Of a DNA stretch of 64,000 nt, positions 49,733-57,692 are shown one piece after another; the first letter of the stretch is position 1, and the number at the start of each line of letters is the position of its first letter. Under the pieces are notes generated by a model that ran no database searches, was not told the origin of the DNA, and was given only the letters and a program-made list of their open reading frames with translations. The position numbers and the translations under genes were made by a program. This DNA is from Amycolatopsis sp. Lineage in GTDB: Bacteria; Actinomycetota; Actinomycetes; Mycobacteriales; Pseudonocardiaceae. The stretch is taken from positions 17,875-81,874 of the forward strand of contig NZ_JAODNM010000130.1 of assembly GCF_025464955.1 (NCBI RefSeq). The letters are read 5' to 3'.

Positions 49733-51339
49733 CTTGGTTGCTAGCCCTCATCCTGCTGCCCGTCGTCGGGGCAGTCGTGGTCGCTGGGATGAAGAACAAC
49801 GACAAGCTGGCGACGGCCACCGCGCTGATCGTGTCGCTGGTCGAGCTCGCGCTGATCATCCCGTTGTGGGCGAACTACTCGCCGAGCGGCGCGCGGATCC
49901 AAGAAGCGTCCACAATGGACTGGATCCCGACCTTCGGCATCCACATCTCGTTCGGGGTCGACGGCATCGCGCTGATCATGATCGCGGTCATCGCGCTGCT
50001 GATCCCGATCGTGATCGGCGGGGTCGGCCGGTTCGACAAGCTCCCCGCCGGCCGCAGCGCGGGCGGGTACCTGTCGCTGATCCTGCTGCAGCAGGCGACC
50101 ACGATCGCGGTCTTCGCGGCCACCGACGTGTTCCTGTTCTACGTGCTGTTCGAGATCATGCTGATCCCGATGTACTTCCTCATCGGTGGTTACGGCGGCC
50201 CGAACCGGCAGTACGCGGCGGTCAAGTTCTTCCTGTACTCGTTCCTCGGCGGCCTGATCATGCTGGCCTCGGCGATCGGGGCGTACTCGCTGTCGGTCGA
50301 CAAGTACGGCAAGGGCACCTTCGACTGGGCCACGCTGGTCACGGTCGTCCGGGACGCGCCGACGTCGACGCAGATCTGGCTGTTCCTCGGCTTCTTCCTG
50401 GCCTTCGCGATCAAGGCGCCGCTGGTGCCGTTCCACACCTGGCTGCCGGACGCCGCGGGGCAGGCGCCGATCGGCGTCGCCGTGCTGGTCGTCGGTGTGC
50501 TGGACAAGGTGGGGACGTTCGGTTTCCTGCGCTACCTGATCCCGATGTTCCCGGCGGCGAGCAAGCAGCTCGCGCCGCTCGTGCTCGTTCTCGCGGTGGT
50601 CGGGGTGATCTACGGATCGATCCTCGCGGCCGGGCAGACGGACATGAAGCGGTTCATCGCCTACGTCTCGATCGCCCACTTCGGCTTCATCGCGCTGGGC
50701 ATCTTCAGCTTCAACGAGCAGGCCATGGTCGGCTCGGTCTCGTACATGCTCAACCACAGCCTGGCGACCGGGATGCTGATCGTGGTGGTCGGGCTGGTCA
50801 TCATGCGCGGCGGGTCCTCGCGGATCTCCGACTACGGCGGTATGGGCAAGGTGACCCCGCTGCTCGGCGGGATGCTGCTGATCGCCGGTCTGTCGACGCT
50901 GTCGCTGCCGGGTACGAACTCCTTCATCAGTGAGTTCCTGGTGCTGCTGGGGTCGTTCACGACGCAGCCGGTGTACACGATCATCGCGACGGTCGGCATG
51001 GTGCTCGCAGCGGTCTACGTGCTGTGGCTGTACCAACGCGTCATGCAGGGTCCGGTCCGCGGTGACGCTCTGATGGAGACAGTCGTGCACAGCACGTCCG
51101 TTGAGGGTGGCGGTGAGCGACGGGCGGGCGGCGTCGGCGGCGGCCCCGGCACTGCCTTGGCGCCGGAGCTCGGCGCCAAGAAGGCCATCAAGGACCTGGG
51201 CGGCAAGGAAATCGCGCTGCTGGTCCCGTTGGTCGTACTGATCATCGGTCTCGGTTTCTACCCGAAGCCGATTCTGGACACGATCACCCCGTCCGTGCAG
51301 GCGACGCTGAGCTCGGTCACCGCACAGGGAGGCAAGTAA
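49729..51339 (+). CDS. nuoM: NADH-quinone oxidoreductase subunit M
   Basis: A 536-residue antiporter-like proton channel. FYVLFEIMLIPMYFLIGG (about 136-153) and AFAIKAPLVPFHTWLPDAA (about 225-243) give the conserved Glu and Lys. Near residues 450-490 there is a Gly-rich hydrophilic loop (VEGGGERRAGGVGGGPGTA) that looks like a lineage-specific insertion. ATG overlaps the nuoL stop. Confidence 0.95.
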   Translation: MTWLLALILLPVVGAVVVAGMKNNDKLATATALIVSLVELALIIPLWANYSPSGARIQEASTMDWIPTFGIHISFGVDGIALIMIAVIALLIPIVIGGVGRFDKLPAGRSAGGYLSLILLQQATTIAVFAATDVFLFYVLFEIMLIPMYFLIGGYGGPNRQYAAVKFFLYSFLGGLIMLASAIGAYSLSVDKYGKGTFDWATLVTVVRDAPTSTQIWLFLGFFLAFAIKAPLVPFHTWLPDAAGQAPIGVAVLVVGVLDKVGTFGFLRYLIPMFPAASKQLAPLVLVLAVVGVIYGSILAAGQTDMKRFIAYVSIAHFGFIALGIFSFNEQAMVGSVSYMLNHSLATGMLIVVVGLVIMRGGSSRISDYGGMGKVTPLLGGMLLIAGLSTLSLPGTNSFISEFLVLLGSFTTQPVYTIIATVGMVLAAVYVLWLYQRVMQGPVRGDALMETVVHSTSVEGGGERRAGGVGGGPGTALAPELGAKKAIKDLGGKEIALLVPLVVLIIGLGFYPKPILDTITPSVQATLSSVTAQGGK

Positions 51340-51341
51340 CT

Positions 51342-52937
51342 GTGTTTCTTGAGATGACGGGGTTCGCCCAGTCCTTCCTCGCGCAGCAACCAGCGCCGAT
51401 CGCGACGCCCCAGGTCAACTACTGGGCCGTCGCGCCGATGCTGATCGTCCTCGGGGTCGCGTGCGTCAGCGTGCTGTTCGAGGCCTTCCTGCCGAAACAT
51501 CTGCGCTGGTCGATGCAGGTCGCCCTGAGCTTGGTCGGGTTGGTGGTCGCCGGTGTCGCGCTCGTCTGGTACGGCAGCATCGGCAGCACGTCTTCGGCCG
51601 GGCTGACGACGTTCAACCGGGCGATCTCGGTCGACCGGCCGTCGTTGTTCCTCTGGGGAACGTTGCTGCTGCTGGCTTTCGGCGCGGTCCTGCTGATCGC
51701 GGACCGTTCGGTCGAGCCCGGCGGCGCGTTCGTCGCGCAGGCCGCGATCCGGCCAGGCACGTTCCAGGACCGGGCGCAGGTCCAGTCCACCGGCATGCAG
51801 ACCGAGGTCTTCCCGCTGACGCTGTTTGCGCTCGGCGGCATGATGGCCTTCTGCGCGGCGAACGACCTGCTCACGATGTTCATCGCGCTGGAAGTCCTGA
51901 GCCTGCCGCTGTACCTGATGTGCGGTCTCGCGCGTCGGCGCCGGCTGCTCTCTCAGGAGTCGGCGGTCAAGTACTTCCTGCTCGGCGCGTTCTCCTCGGC
52001 GTTCTTCCTTTATGGACTCGCGCTGCTCTACGGCTACGCGAACTCGGTGAAGCTGAGCGACATCGCCACCGCGGCCGCCGGTTCCGACCGGTCCGACACG
52101 CTGCTGTTCGCCGGGATGGGCCTGCTCGTGGTCGGCCTGCTGTTCAAGGGCTCGGTCGGGCCGTTCCACACCTGGACCCCGGACGTCTACCAGGGCGCGC
52201 CGACGCCGGTCACCGCGTTCATGGGCGCGTGCACCAAGGTTGCCGCGTTCGGCGGGATCTTGCGGGTGATCACCGTCGCGTTCGGCTCGACGAGCTGGGA
52301 ATGGCGCGGGGTGCTGTGGGCCGTCGCGATCGTGTCGATGGTGATCGGCGCGGTGCTGGGCCTGACGCAGACCGACGTGAAGCGCATGATCGCGTACTCC
52401 TCGATCGCGCACGCCGGCTTCCTGCTCGTCGGTGTCCTCGCGATAACCAAGGAAGGCCTGTCCGGCACGCTGTTCTACCTGCTGGCGTACGGCTTCACGA
52501 CGTTGGCGGCCTTCGGCGTGGTCAGCCTGGTGCGCGACTCGCGCGGTGAGGCGACCCATCTGTCCGCCTGGGCGGGGCTGGCCAAACGCTCGCCCGTGCT
52601 GGCGGCGGTGTTCACGTTCCTGTTGCTGGCCTTGGCGGGTATCCCGTTGACGAGCGGGTTCATCGGAAAGTTCGTGGTGTTCTCGGCCGCGCTGTCCGAC
52701 GGTATGGCCCCGCTGGTCGTGATCGCGCTGGTCGCGAGCGCGGTGGCGGCGTTCTTCTACCTGCGGGTCATCGTGCTGATGTACTTCTCGGAGCCCGCCG
52801 CGGACGGCCCGACGGTGACCCTGCCGGGCGCCTTCACCACCACCGCGATCGCGCTCGGCGTGCTCGTCACCCTGGTACTGGGCATCGCGCCGGCGTTCGC
52901 CCTGAACTGGGCCGGCGCCGGCGGTTTCGCCTCGTAG
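51342..52937 (+). CDS. nuoN: NADH-quinone oxidoreductase subunit N
   Basis: A 531-residue antiporter-like proton channel, last gene of the operon. FIALEVLSLPLYLMCGLAR (about 176-194) and LFKGSVGPFHTWTPDVYQGA (about 267-286) carry the proton-path Glu and Lys, and KRMIAYSSIAHAGFLLVG follows. GTG start two bases after nuoM. A family B element follows its stop. Confidence 0.95.
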   Translation: MFLEMTGFAQSFLAQQPAPIATPQVNYWAVAPMLIVLGVACVSVLFEAFLPKHLRWSMQVALSLVGLVVAGVALVWYGSIGSTSSAGLTTFNRAISVDRPSLFLWGTLLLLAFGAVLLIADRSVEPGGAFVAQAAIRPGTFQDRAQVQSTGMQTEVFPLTLFALGGMMAFCAANDLLTMFIALEVLSLPLYLMCGLARRRRLLSQESAVKYFLLGAFSSAFFLYGLALLYGYANSVKLSDIATAAAGSDRSDTLLFAGMGLLVVGLLFKGSVGPFHTWTPDVYQGAPTPVTAFMGACTKVAAFGGILRVITVAFGSTSWEWRGVLWAVAIVSMVIGAVLGLTQTDVKRMIAYSSIAHAGFLLVGVLAITKEGLSGTLFYLLAYGFTTLAAFGVVSLVRDSRGEATHLSAWAGLAKRSPVLAAVFTFLLLALAGIPLTSGFIGKFVVFSAALSDGMAPLVVIALVASAVAAFFYLRVIVLMYFSEPAADGPTVTLPGAFTTTAIALGVLVTLVLGIAPAFALNWAGAGGFAS

Positions 52938-52950
52938 GTCGTTTCAGCTG

Positions 52951-53003
52951 GACGTGAAGGCCACCTTCACGGCGTAATCGGCCGTGAAGGTGGCCTTCAC
53001 GGC
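52951..53003. repeat. Family B palindromic element (copy B3)
   Basis: GACGTGAAGGCCACCTTCAC, a 10-base spacer, then GTGAAGGTGGCCTTCACGGC. It fills the gap between the convergent nuoN and a secreted-protein gene and is the likely nuo terminator. The spacer GGCGTAATCGGCC shares GGCGTAA with the half copy at 36480. Confidence 0.85.
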
Positions 53004-53006
53004 TTT

Positions 53007-53654
53007 CTAGCCGACCGGGGTGCAGGCAGTCGCGCCGAGGACGATGTCGCCCGTGATGTGCGACGCCGGCTTGAACCGGATGTGCAGTGTGTTCAGCGCG
53101 ATGCTGCCGTCGGCCGGGTTCGGCAGGATGTACTCGCCGAAGGTGATCTCCGCGAGCACTGTGCTGCCTTGCTTCACCTGGTGTACGTAGCCCGACGGGA
53201 TCTGCGCCGGGAGCCCGGTCAGGCCGGACATGCCGCCGAAGGTCCAGCCCGCGCTCGTGCCGGTCGACGAGCCGGTGCAGGTGGCGCCGTACGTCTTGAT
53301 CCTGAGGGTGGTGCCGGCCAGCGCGGTCAGGGCGAAGTCCTTGCCGGTGGCCACGGACTGCGTCGTCTTGGCGCCGTTGGCGGTGGTCGTCGTGCAGGTG
53401 GTCGTGCCGCCGCCGAGGGTCACCCCGGACTTGACGACGGGTCCCGACGACGCCGTCGCGGGCCCCTGGAGGCTGCAGGGTGCCAGCGACGGGACCGAAA
53501 CCTGGCTCTGGTTGCCTTTGGTGAAGGCGACCGAGCCCAGTGACGCGGTGCCGTTCGTGGGCGCGGTGGCCTGTGCGGGGGTCGCGCCGAGGGCGAGTGC
53601 GGCGAGCAGGATCGCGCCGCCGAGTCCCAGCCTGTTCATCCTGGTAGTGCGCAT
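53007..53654 (-). CDS. Secreted protein, choice-of-anchor P-like
   Basis: A 215-residue exported protein: signal peptide residues 1-29 (LGLGGAILLAALALGATPAQA), then a Gly/Thr-rich beta domain with four cysteines. ALNTLHIRFKPASHITGDIVLGATAC at the end and the TTCTTTTANGAKTTQ stretch resemble the 'choice-of-anchor P' group seen in actinobacteria. It has no known activity and may be a surface or spore-coat-like protein. ATG start with TCTCCTGT-complement ribosome site (ACAGGAGA). Confidence 0.78.
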   Translation of the reverse strand: MRTTRMNRLGLGGAILLAALALGATPAQATAPTNGTASLGSVAFTKGNQSQVSVPSLAPCSLQGPATASSGPVVKSGVTLGGGTTTCTTTTANGAKTTQSVATGKDFALTALAGTTLRIKTYGATCTGSSTGTSAGWTFGGMSGLTGLPAQIPSGYVHQVKQGSTVLAEITFGEYILPNPADGSIALNTLHIRFKPASHITGDIVLGATACTPVG

Positions 53655-54103
53655 ATCGCTCTCCTGTGGTCGCGGAGTTGTCCTCCGGTGAGACGAATAT
53701 CCGCGCGGGCGCCCCGGGCGTTAGACGATCTTGAAAGCATCCACCCGATCGAGGAGCCGTTGGCCCCCGTTGGTGATGCGATCGACATCCGATCGTGCGG
53801 TGGGCCACAGATCCGTACATTTTTGGCCGGGACCCGCGCCCGGCTGCTGGCCGACCTGGACGAGCAGGGGACTCCGTGGCCGAGCAGGAGACCACGTTCC
53901 TTAGCATGCCTAAGCGCTACATTTAGCCCGCTAACTGCACTTCAGGGGCTTGCGGCGGCCCGCGTGGGGAGCGCGTCGCCCCTGGTCGGGGGCCAGGTGT
54001 CACGTTCGTCACCGTTTCCGCTGTACCGCAGGTCAACGGCTCCGCAGGGGTTGCCATTACGCTGGTAACGACCCCGACCCAGTGTTGAGAGAGTGGAGCC
54101 GAC
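53655..54103. other. Gene-free region upstream of the polyprenyl synthase
   Basis: About 450 bases. A 126-codon open frame (53688-54068) has no conserved features and poor codon bias. A small palindrome CTTAGCATGCCTAAG lies near 53900, about 200 bases before the prenyl synthase start. No further structure is evident; it probably carries the divergent promoters of the secreted protein and the prenyl synthase. Confidence 0.5.
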
Positions 54104-55126
54104 GTGTCAGTTCAGGGTGGCGCCATCGAAGACCTGCGCGCGACCGTCGGCCTGCAGATCGACGACGAGCAGCTGTTGCGCAAGCTCGCGGGCGGATTGA
54201 ACGCGGTCGAAGAGCTGCTGCGCGAGACGGTACGCAGTGACGTCAAGGCCGTGAACGACGCCGCATCGCACCTGGTGGAAGCCGGGGGCAAACGTTTCCG
54301 TCCTATGTTCACCCTGCTGTCCGCGCAGTTCGGGGAGAAGGAGAACGAGGACCACGTCATCATCGCCGCCGCCGCGGTGGAGCTCGTGCACCTGGCGACG
54401 CTCTACCACGACGACGTGATGGACGAGGCCACGATGCGGCGCGGCGCCGAGAGCGTCAACGCCCGCTGGGACAACACCATCGCCATCCTCACCGGCGACT
54501 TCCTGTTCGCGCACTCGTCGCGGCTGGTGGCCGACCTCGGCACGGACGCGGCGCGGATCATCGCGGAGACCTTCGGCGAGCTCGTCACCGGCCAGATGCG
54601 GGAGACCGTCGGGCCGAGCGACGGCGAGGACCCGGTCGAGCACTACCTGACCGTCATCGCGCAGAAGACCGGCTCGCTGATCGCCACGGCCGGCCGGTTC
54701 GGCGGCATGATGTCGGGCGCCCCGGACGACTACATCGACTCGCTGCGCCGCTTCGGCGACATCATCGGCACGGCGTTCCAGATCTCCGACGACATCCTCG
54801 ACATCGCGTCCGAGTCCGACGAGCTGGGCAAAGCACAGGGCACCGACCTCCGCGAGGGCGTCCGCACCCTGCCGATGTTGTACGCGCTCGCCGACCCCGC
54901 CACGGACCTCCGGCTCGTCGAGCTGCTGGCCGGTCCCATCAGTGACGATGCCCAGGTCACAGAGGCTCTCGATCTTCTGCGGGCCTCTGCGGGCCTCGAT
55001 CGAGCGAGGGCTACCCTTTCCGACTACGCTCAGCGCGCGCGTGCCGAACTTGCTTCGCTTCCCGCTTCACCCGCGCGGGACGCGTGCGAATCGGTTGCCG
55101 ACTACCTGGTCGCGCGCACGCACTGA
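54104..55126 (+). CDS. Polyprenyl diphosphate synthase (likely menaquinone tail)
   Basis: A 340-residue trans-prenyltransferase. First Asp-rich motif is YHDDVMDEA (D103, D104, D107), second is QISDDILDIA (about 225-234), with GGKRFRP (61-67) binding isopentenyl diphosphate. The residue five before the first Asp is Ala98; a small residue there usually allows a long chain. With menA and menJ nearby, an octa/nonaprenyl product for menaquinone is likely; by family knowledge grcC1 lies beside menJ in mycobacteria. GTG start. Confidence 0.9.
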   Translation: MSVQGGAIEDLRATVGLQIDDEQLLRKLAGGLNAVEELLRETVRSDVKAVNDAASHLVEAGGKRFRPMFTLLSAQFGEKENEDHVIIAAAAVELVHLATLYHDDVMDEATMRRGAESVNARWDNTIAILTGDFLFAHSSRLVADLGTDAARIIAETFGELVTGQMRETVGPSDGEDPVEHYLTVIAQKTGSLIATAGRFGGMMSGAPDDYIDSLRRFGDIIGTAFQISDDILDIASESDELGKAQGTDLREGVRTLPMLYALADPATDLRLVELLAGPISDDAQVTEALDLLRASAGLDRARATLSDYAQRARAELASLPASPARDACESVADYLVARTH

Positions 55127-55207
55127 AGGGGCATGCGGGGATGCCGGACGGGGCTGTAGTACCGGCCTCGGCCGAGCTGTTCGCATAAGACACAGGAGAC
55201 GGCGGAT

Positions 55208-56539
55208 ATGTCCATTTTCGGGCAGGTTTGGCTGTGGAGCCTGCTGGCATTCGTCATCGGCGCGGTCCTGACCTGGCTCGTCCTGGTCCTGCCCGCGCGG
55301 AAGCGGATCCGCACGCTGGAAAGCCGGCTGGCCGTGGCACACGCCGAGACGACGCGCGCCGTCGTCCAGCAGCCGGCGCAGCCGGTCGACGAGGCGGCTG
55401 CCACGACGACGTACCTCGAACGTCATGCCATCGGCACGTTCGACGAGGAGCAGCAGTACAGCGAGCCGACTACCGTCGAACCCGCGCTGTACCCCGAGTC
55501 GGCTTTGGATCACTACCCCGAGCTGGAGATCCACAAGGAAACGGATCCGTTCGAGGAGCAGTTCGCCGAGTTCGACGAGTTGGCCGCGCGGCCGTCGAGC
55601 CAGCCGACGTTCGAGCCGGAACCCGAGCGGTCCATCTCGCCGCCCACGGAGTACTTCCAGCCGGTGCCGGAAGCGGAGGCGGAGCCCGAGCCGCCGGTCG
55701 CCGACCTCCTCGAGTCGTCCCTGTCCGACACGCTGGAGCCCTCGGTCGGCGAGTCCCTGTTCCAGCCGGGCGTCGAGCCCGAGCACGAGCAGCACCCGGA
55801 ACCCGAGCCGCTCGTGCCGCGCTGGTTCGACCGCGACGAAGAAGAGGACCTCCCCGAGCGCTCGCCGTTCGAGGAGCCGTCCGCGCCGCACTCCTACTTC
55901 GACGACTCTCCCGCGACCGAGCTCTTCCAGGCACCGGCCGCGCGTCACGCCGAGCCGGTGGCCGACGTCGGCGGGCACGAGGCAGCCGAGCCCGAGGCAC
56001 CCCAGTTCGGCGGCATCGAGCCCTTACCCGAGGCGGAACACGTGGAGACCACGTACGCGTTCGGCTCGGCGGATCGGCCGGAGCCGTCGGGGGTTTCCGA
56101 GTCGCCCATGGAGGAGACTCAGATCCTGCCCAAACGCCAACGCCGTGAGTCACCCCGAGGCGGCTTCGATCCGCCTCGGCCGATCCAGCCGTCGATGCGC
56201 GCTGTCGAGCGCCGCGAGCCGAGCCCGGAGCTGACCGGCGGGCACAGCGGGTCCCTGTTCGAGCCGTCCGTGCCGCCGAACCAGCAGACGCCCCCCGAGC
56301 CGGTCGCCTCGCGGCACCAAGTCGCGGACTCGTCCGTCCCGGCCGGACCGTTCGGTCCGGGTTCGGCGATGCCGCGGCCGGGCGGTGGTCGTCCGGCCGA
56401 CGAGTTCGCCGTCAAGGCGAGCGTCACCGCGCTGCGCTACTGCACCGAGGACTCCGCGCAGTTCCCGCGCATGGTGGCCGAGGTCTGGTTCCGCACCCCG
56501 GACGACGCCGAGCGCGTCGGATTCAGGCCGCTCACGTAG
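55208..56539 (+). CDS. Membrane-anchored acidic protein with C-terminal sunset domain
   Basis: A 443-residue protein. Residues 5-28 (GQVWLWSLLAFVIGAVLTWLVLVL) form a membrane anchor, followed by a short coiled coil (RKRIRTLESRLAVAHAETT) and about 300 residues that are Glu/Pro-rich and probably disordered. The last 65 residues (from PFGPGSAMPRP; ADEFAVKAS; TEDSAQFPRMVAEVWF; DDAERVGFRPL) fit the sunset domain, found at the C-terminus of actinobacterial envelope proteins. Role unknown. It begins 81 bases after the prenyl synthase and may share its transcript. Confidence 0.8.
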   Translation: MSIFGQVWLWSLLAFVIGAVLTWLVLVLPARKRIRTLESRLAVAHAETTRAVVQQPAQPVDEAAATTTYLERHAIGTFDEEQQYSEPTTVEPALYPESALDHYPELEIHKETDPFEEQFAEFDELAARPSSQPTFEPEPERSISPPTEYFQPVPEAEAEPEPPVADLLESSLSDTLEPSVGESLFQPGVEPEHEQHPEPEPLVPRWFDRDEEEDLPERSPFEEPSAPHSYFDDSPATELFQAPAARHAEPVADVGGHEAAEPEAPQFGGIEPLPEAEHVETTYAFGSADRPEPSGVSESPMEETQILPKRQRRESPRGGFDPPRPIQPSMRAVERREPSPELTGGHSGSLFEPSVPPNQQTPPEPVASRHQVADSSVPAGPFGPGSAMPRPGGGRPADEFAVKASVTALRYCTEDSAQFPRMVAEVWFRTPDDAERVGFRPLT

Positions 56540-56551
56540 GTAGGACGCAAG

Positions 56552-56608
56552 GACCCCTCGGGGCCACCCCTGTTGCGTTGAACGCCACAAGGGTGGCCCC
56601 GAGGGGTC
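56552..56608. repeat. Family A palindromic element (copy A4)
   Basis: Arms GACCCCTCGGGGCCACCCC and its near complement, followed by TCTTTT. It sits between the convergent sunset-domain gene and korB, so it works as a two-way terminator. It differs from the 15891 copy in the outer stem, where CCTCAGGG is CCTCGGGG, and by two changes near the loop. Confidence 0.85.
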
Positions 56609-56624
56609 TTTTGCGCGACTGGAC

Positions 56625-57692
56625 CTAAGGCGCGACTGTCCAGGTGTCCTTGCCGAGGAGCAGGGACTGCAGGTCCGGAGCCTTCGCCTGCTGCGCGGCG
56701 GAGACCTGCGCGCGGGCCTGGTCGTCGTAGGTGGGCCGGGCGACGTTGCGCAGGATGCCGATCGGCGTGTGCGACAGGTTCTGGTCGCCGATCCGTGACA
56801 GCGCGAACGCGTACGCCGGGTCCACGATGCCCGGGTTGTGCACGACGAGGTTCTCCTCGCCGATGTTCGACACCTTGCCGACATCGAGGCCGCCCCAGTC
56901 GCTGCGGGTGACGCCGTACTCCTGCTCGGGGCCGAACCGGATGGGCTCGCCTGCCTTCAGCGGGATCAGCCGCTGCGCGGCCTCTTCCTTGTCCTTCAGC
57001 ACGTCGAACGCGCCGTCGTTGAAGATCGGGCAGTTCTGGTAGATCTCCACCAGCGCCGAACCGCGGTGCTCGGCGGCGGCCTGCAGGACCTCGGTCAGCC
57101 CGGCCTTGTCGGAGTCCAGCGCGCGGCCGACGAAGGACGCCTCGGCGCCGATCGCCAGTGACAGCGGGTTGAACGGGGTGTCGACCGAGCCCATCGGGGT
57201 GGACTTGGTGACCATGCCCGGGTTCGACGTCGGCGAGTACTGGCCCTTGGTCAGCCCGTAGACGCGGTTGTTGAACAGCAGGATCTTCAGGTTCACGTTG
57301 CGGCGCAGCGCGTGGATCAGGTGGTTTCCGCCGATGGACAGCGCGTCGCCGTCCCCGGTGACGACCCACACCGACAGGTCCGGGCGCGAAGTGGCGAGCC
57401 CGGTCGCGATCGCCGGCGCGCGGCCGTGGATCGAGTGCATGCCGTAGGTGTTCAGGTAGTACGGGAACCGCGAGGAGCAGCCGATCCCGGAGATGAACAC
57501 GATGTTCTCGGGCTTGAGGCCGAGCGTCGGCAGGAACGACTGGACGGCGTTGAGCACGATGTAGTCACCGCAGCCGGGACACCAGCGGACCTCCTGGTCG
57601 CTCTTGTAGTCCTTGGCCTTCTGCGGGGCGTCGGTCGTCGGCACCAGCGCCAGGCCACCGAGCTCGGGAAGACCCAAGTCAATCGCGGTCAC
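56625..57692 (-). CDS. korB: 2-oxoglutarate:ferredoxin oxidoreductase beta subunit
   Basis: A 355-residue ThDP subunit. RWCPGCGDYIVL (about 36-47) and GIGCSSRFPYY (about 69-79) give cluster/ThDP cysteines; the ThDP-Mg motif is GDGDALSIGGNH (about 113-124) with LLFNNRVYGLTKGQYSPTS. It works with KorA to cleave 2-oxoacids by a CoA-dependent reaction, making an acyl-CoA and reduced ferredoxin. GTG start overlapping the korA stop. Confidence 0.93.
   Translation of the reverse strand: MTAIDLGLPELGGLALVPTTDAPQKAKDYKSDQEVRWCPGCGDYIVLNAVQSFLPTLGLKPENIVFISGIGCSSRFPYYLNTYGMHSIHGRAPAIATGLATSRPDLSVWVVTGDGDALSIGGNHLIHALRRNVNLKILLFNNRVYGLTKGQYSPTSNPGMVTKSTPMGSVDTPFNPLSLAIGAEASFVGRALDSDKAGLTEVLQAAAEHRGSALVEIYQNCPIFNDGAFDVLKDKEEAAQRLIPLKAGEPIRFGPEQEYGVTRSDWGGLDVGKVSNIGEENLVVHNPGIVDPAYAFALSRIGDQNLSHTPIGILRNVARPTYDDQARAQVSAAQQAKAPDLQSLLLGKDTWTVAP

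Noticed and set aside
53688..54068. Possible 126-residue gene upstream of the prenyl synthase
   Set aside because: No conserved motif, mixed codon bias and no ribosome site; more likely promoter DNA.
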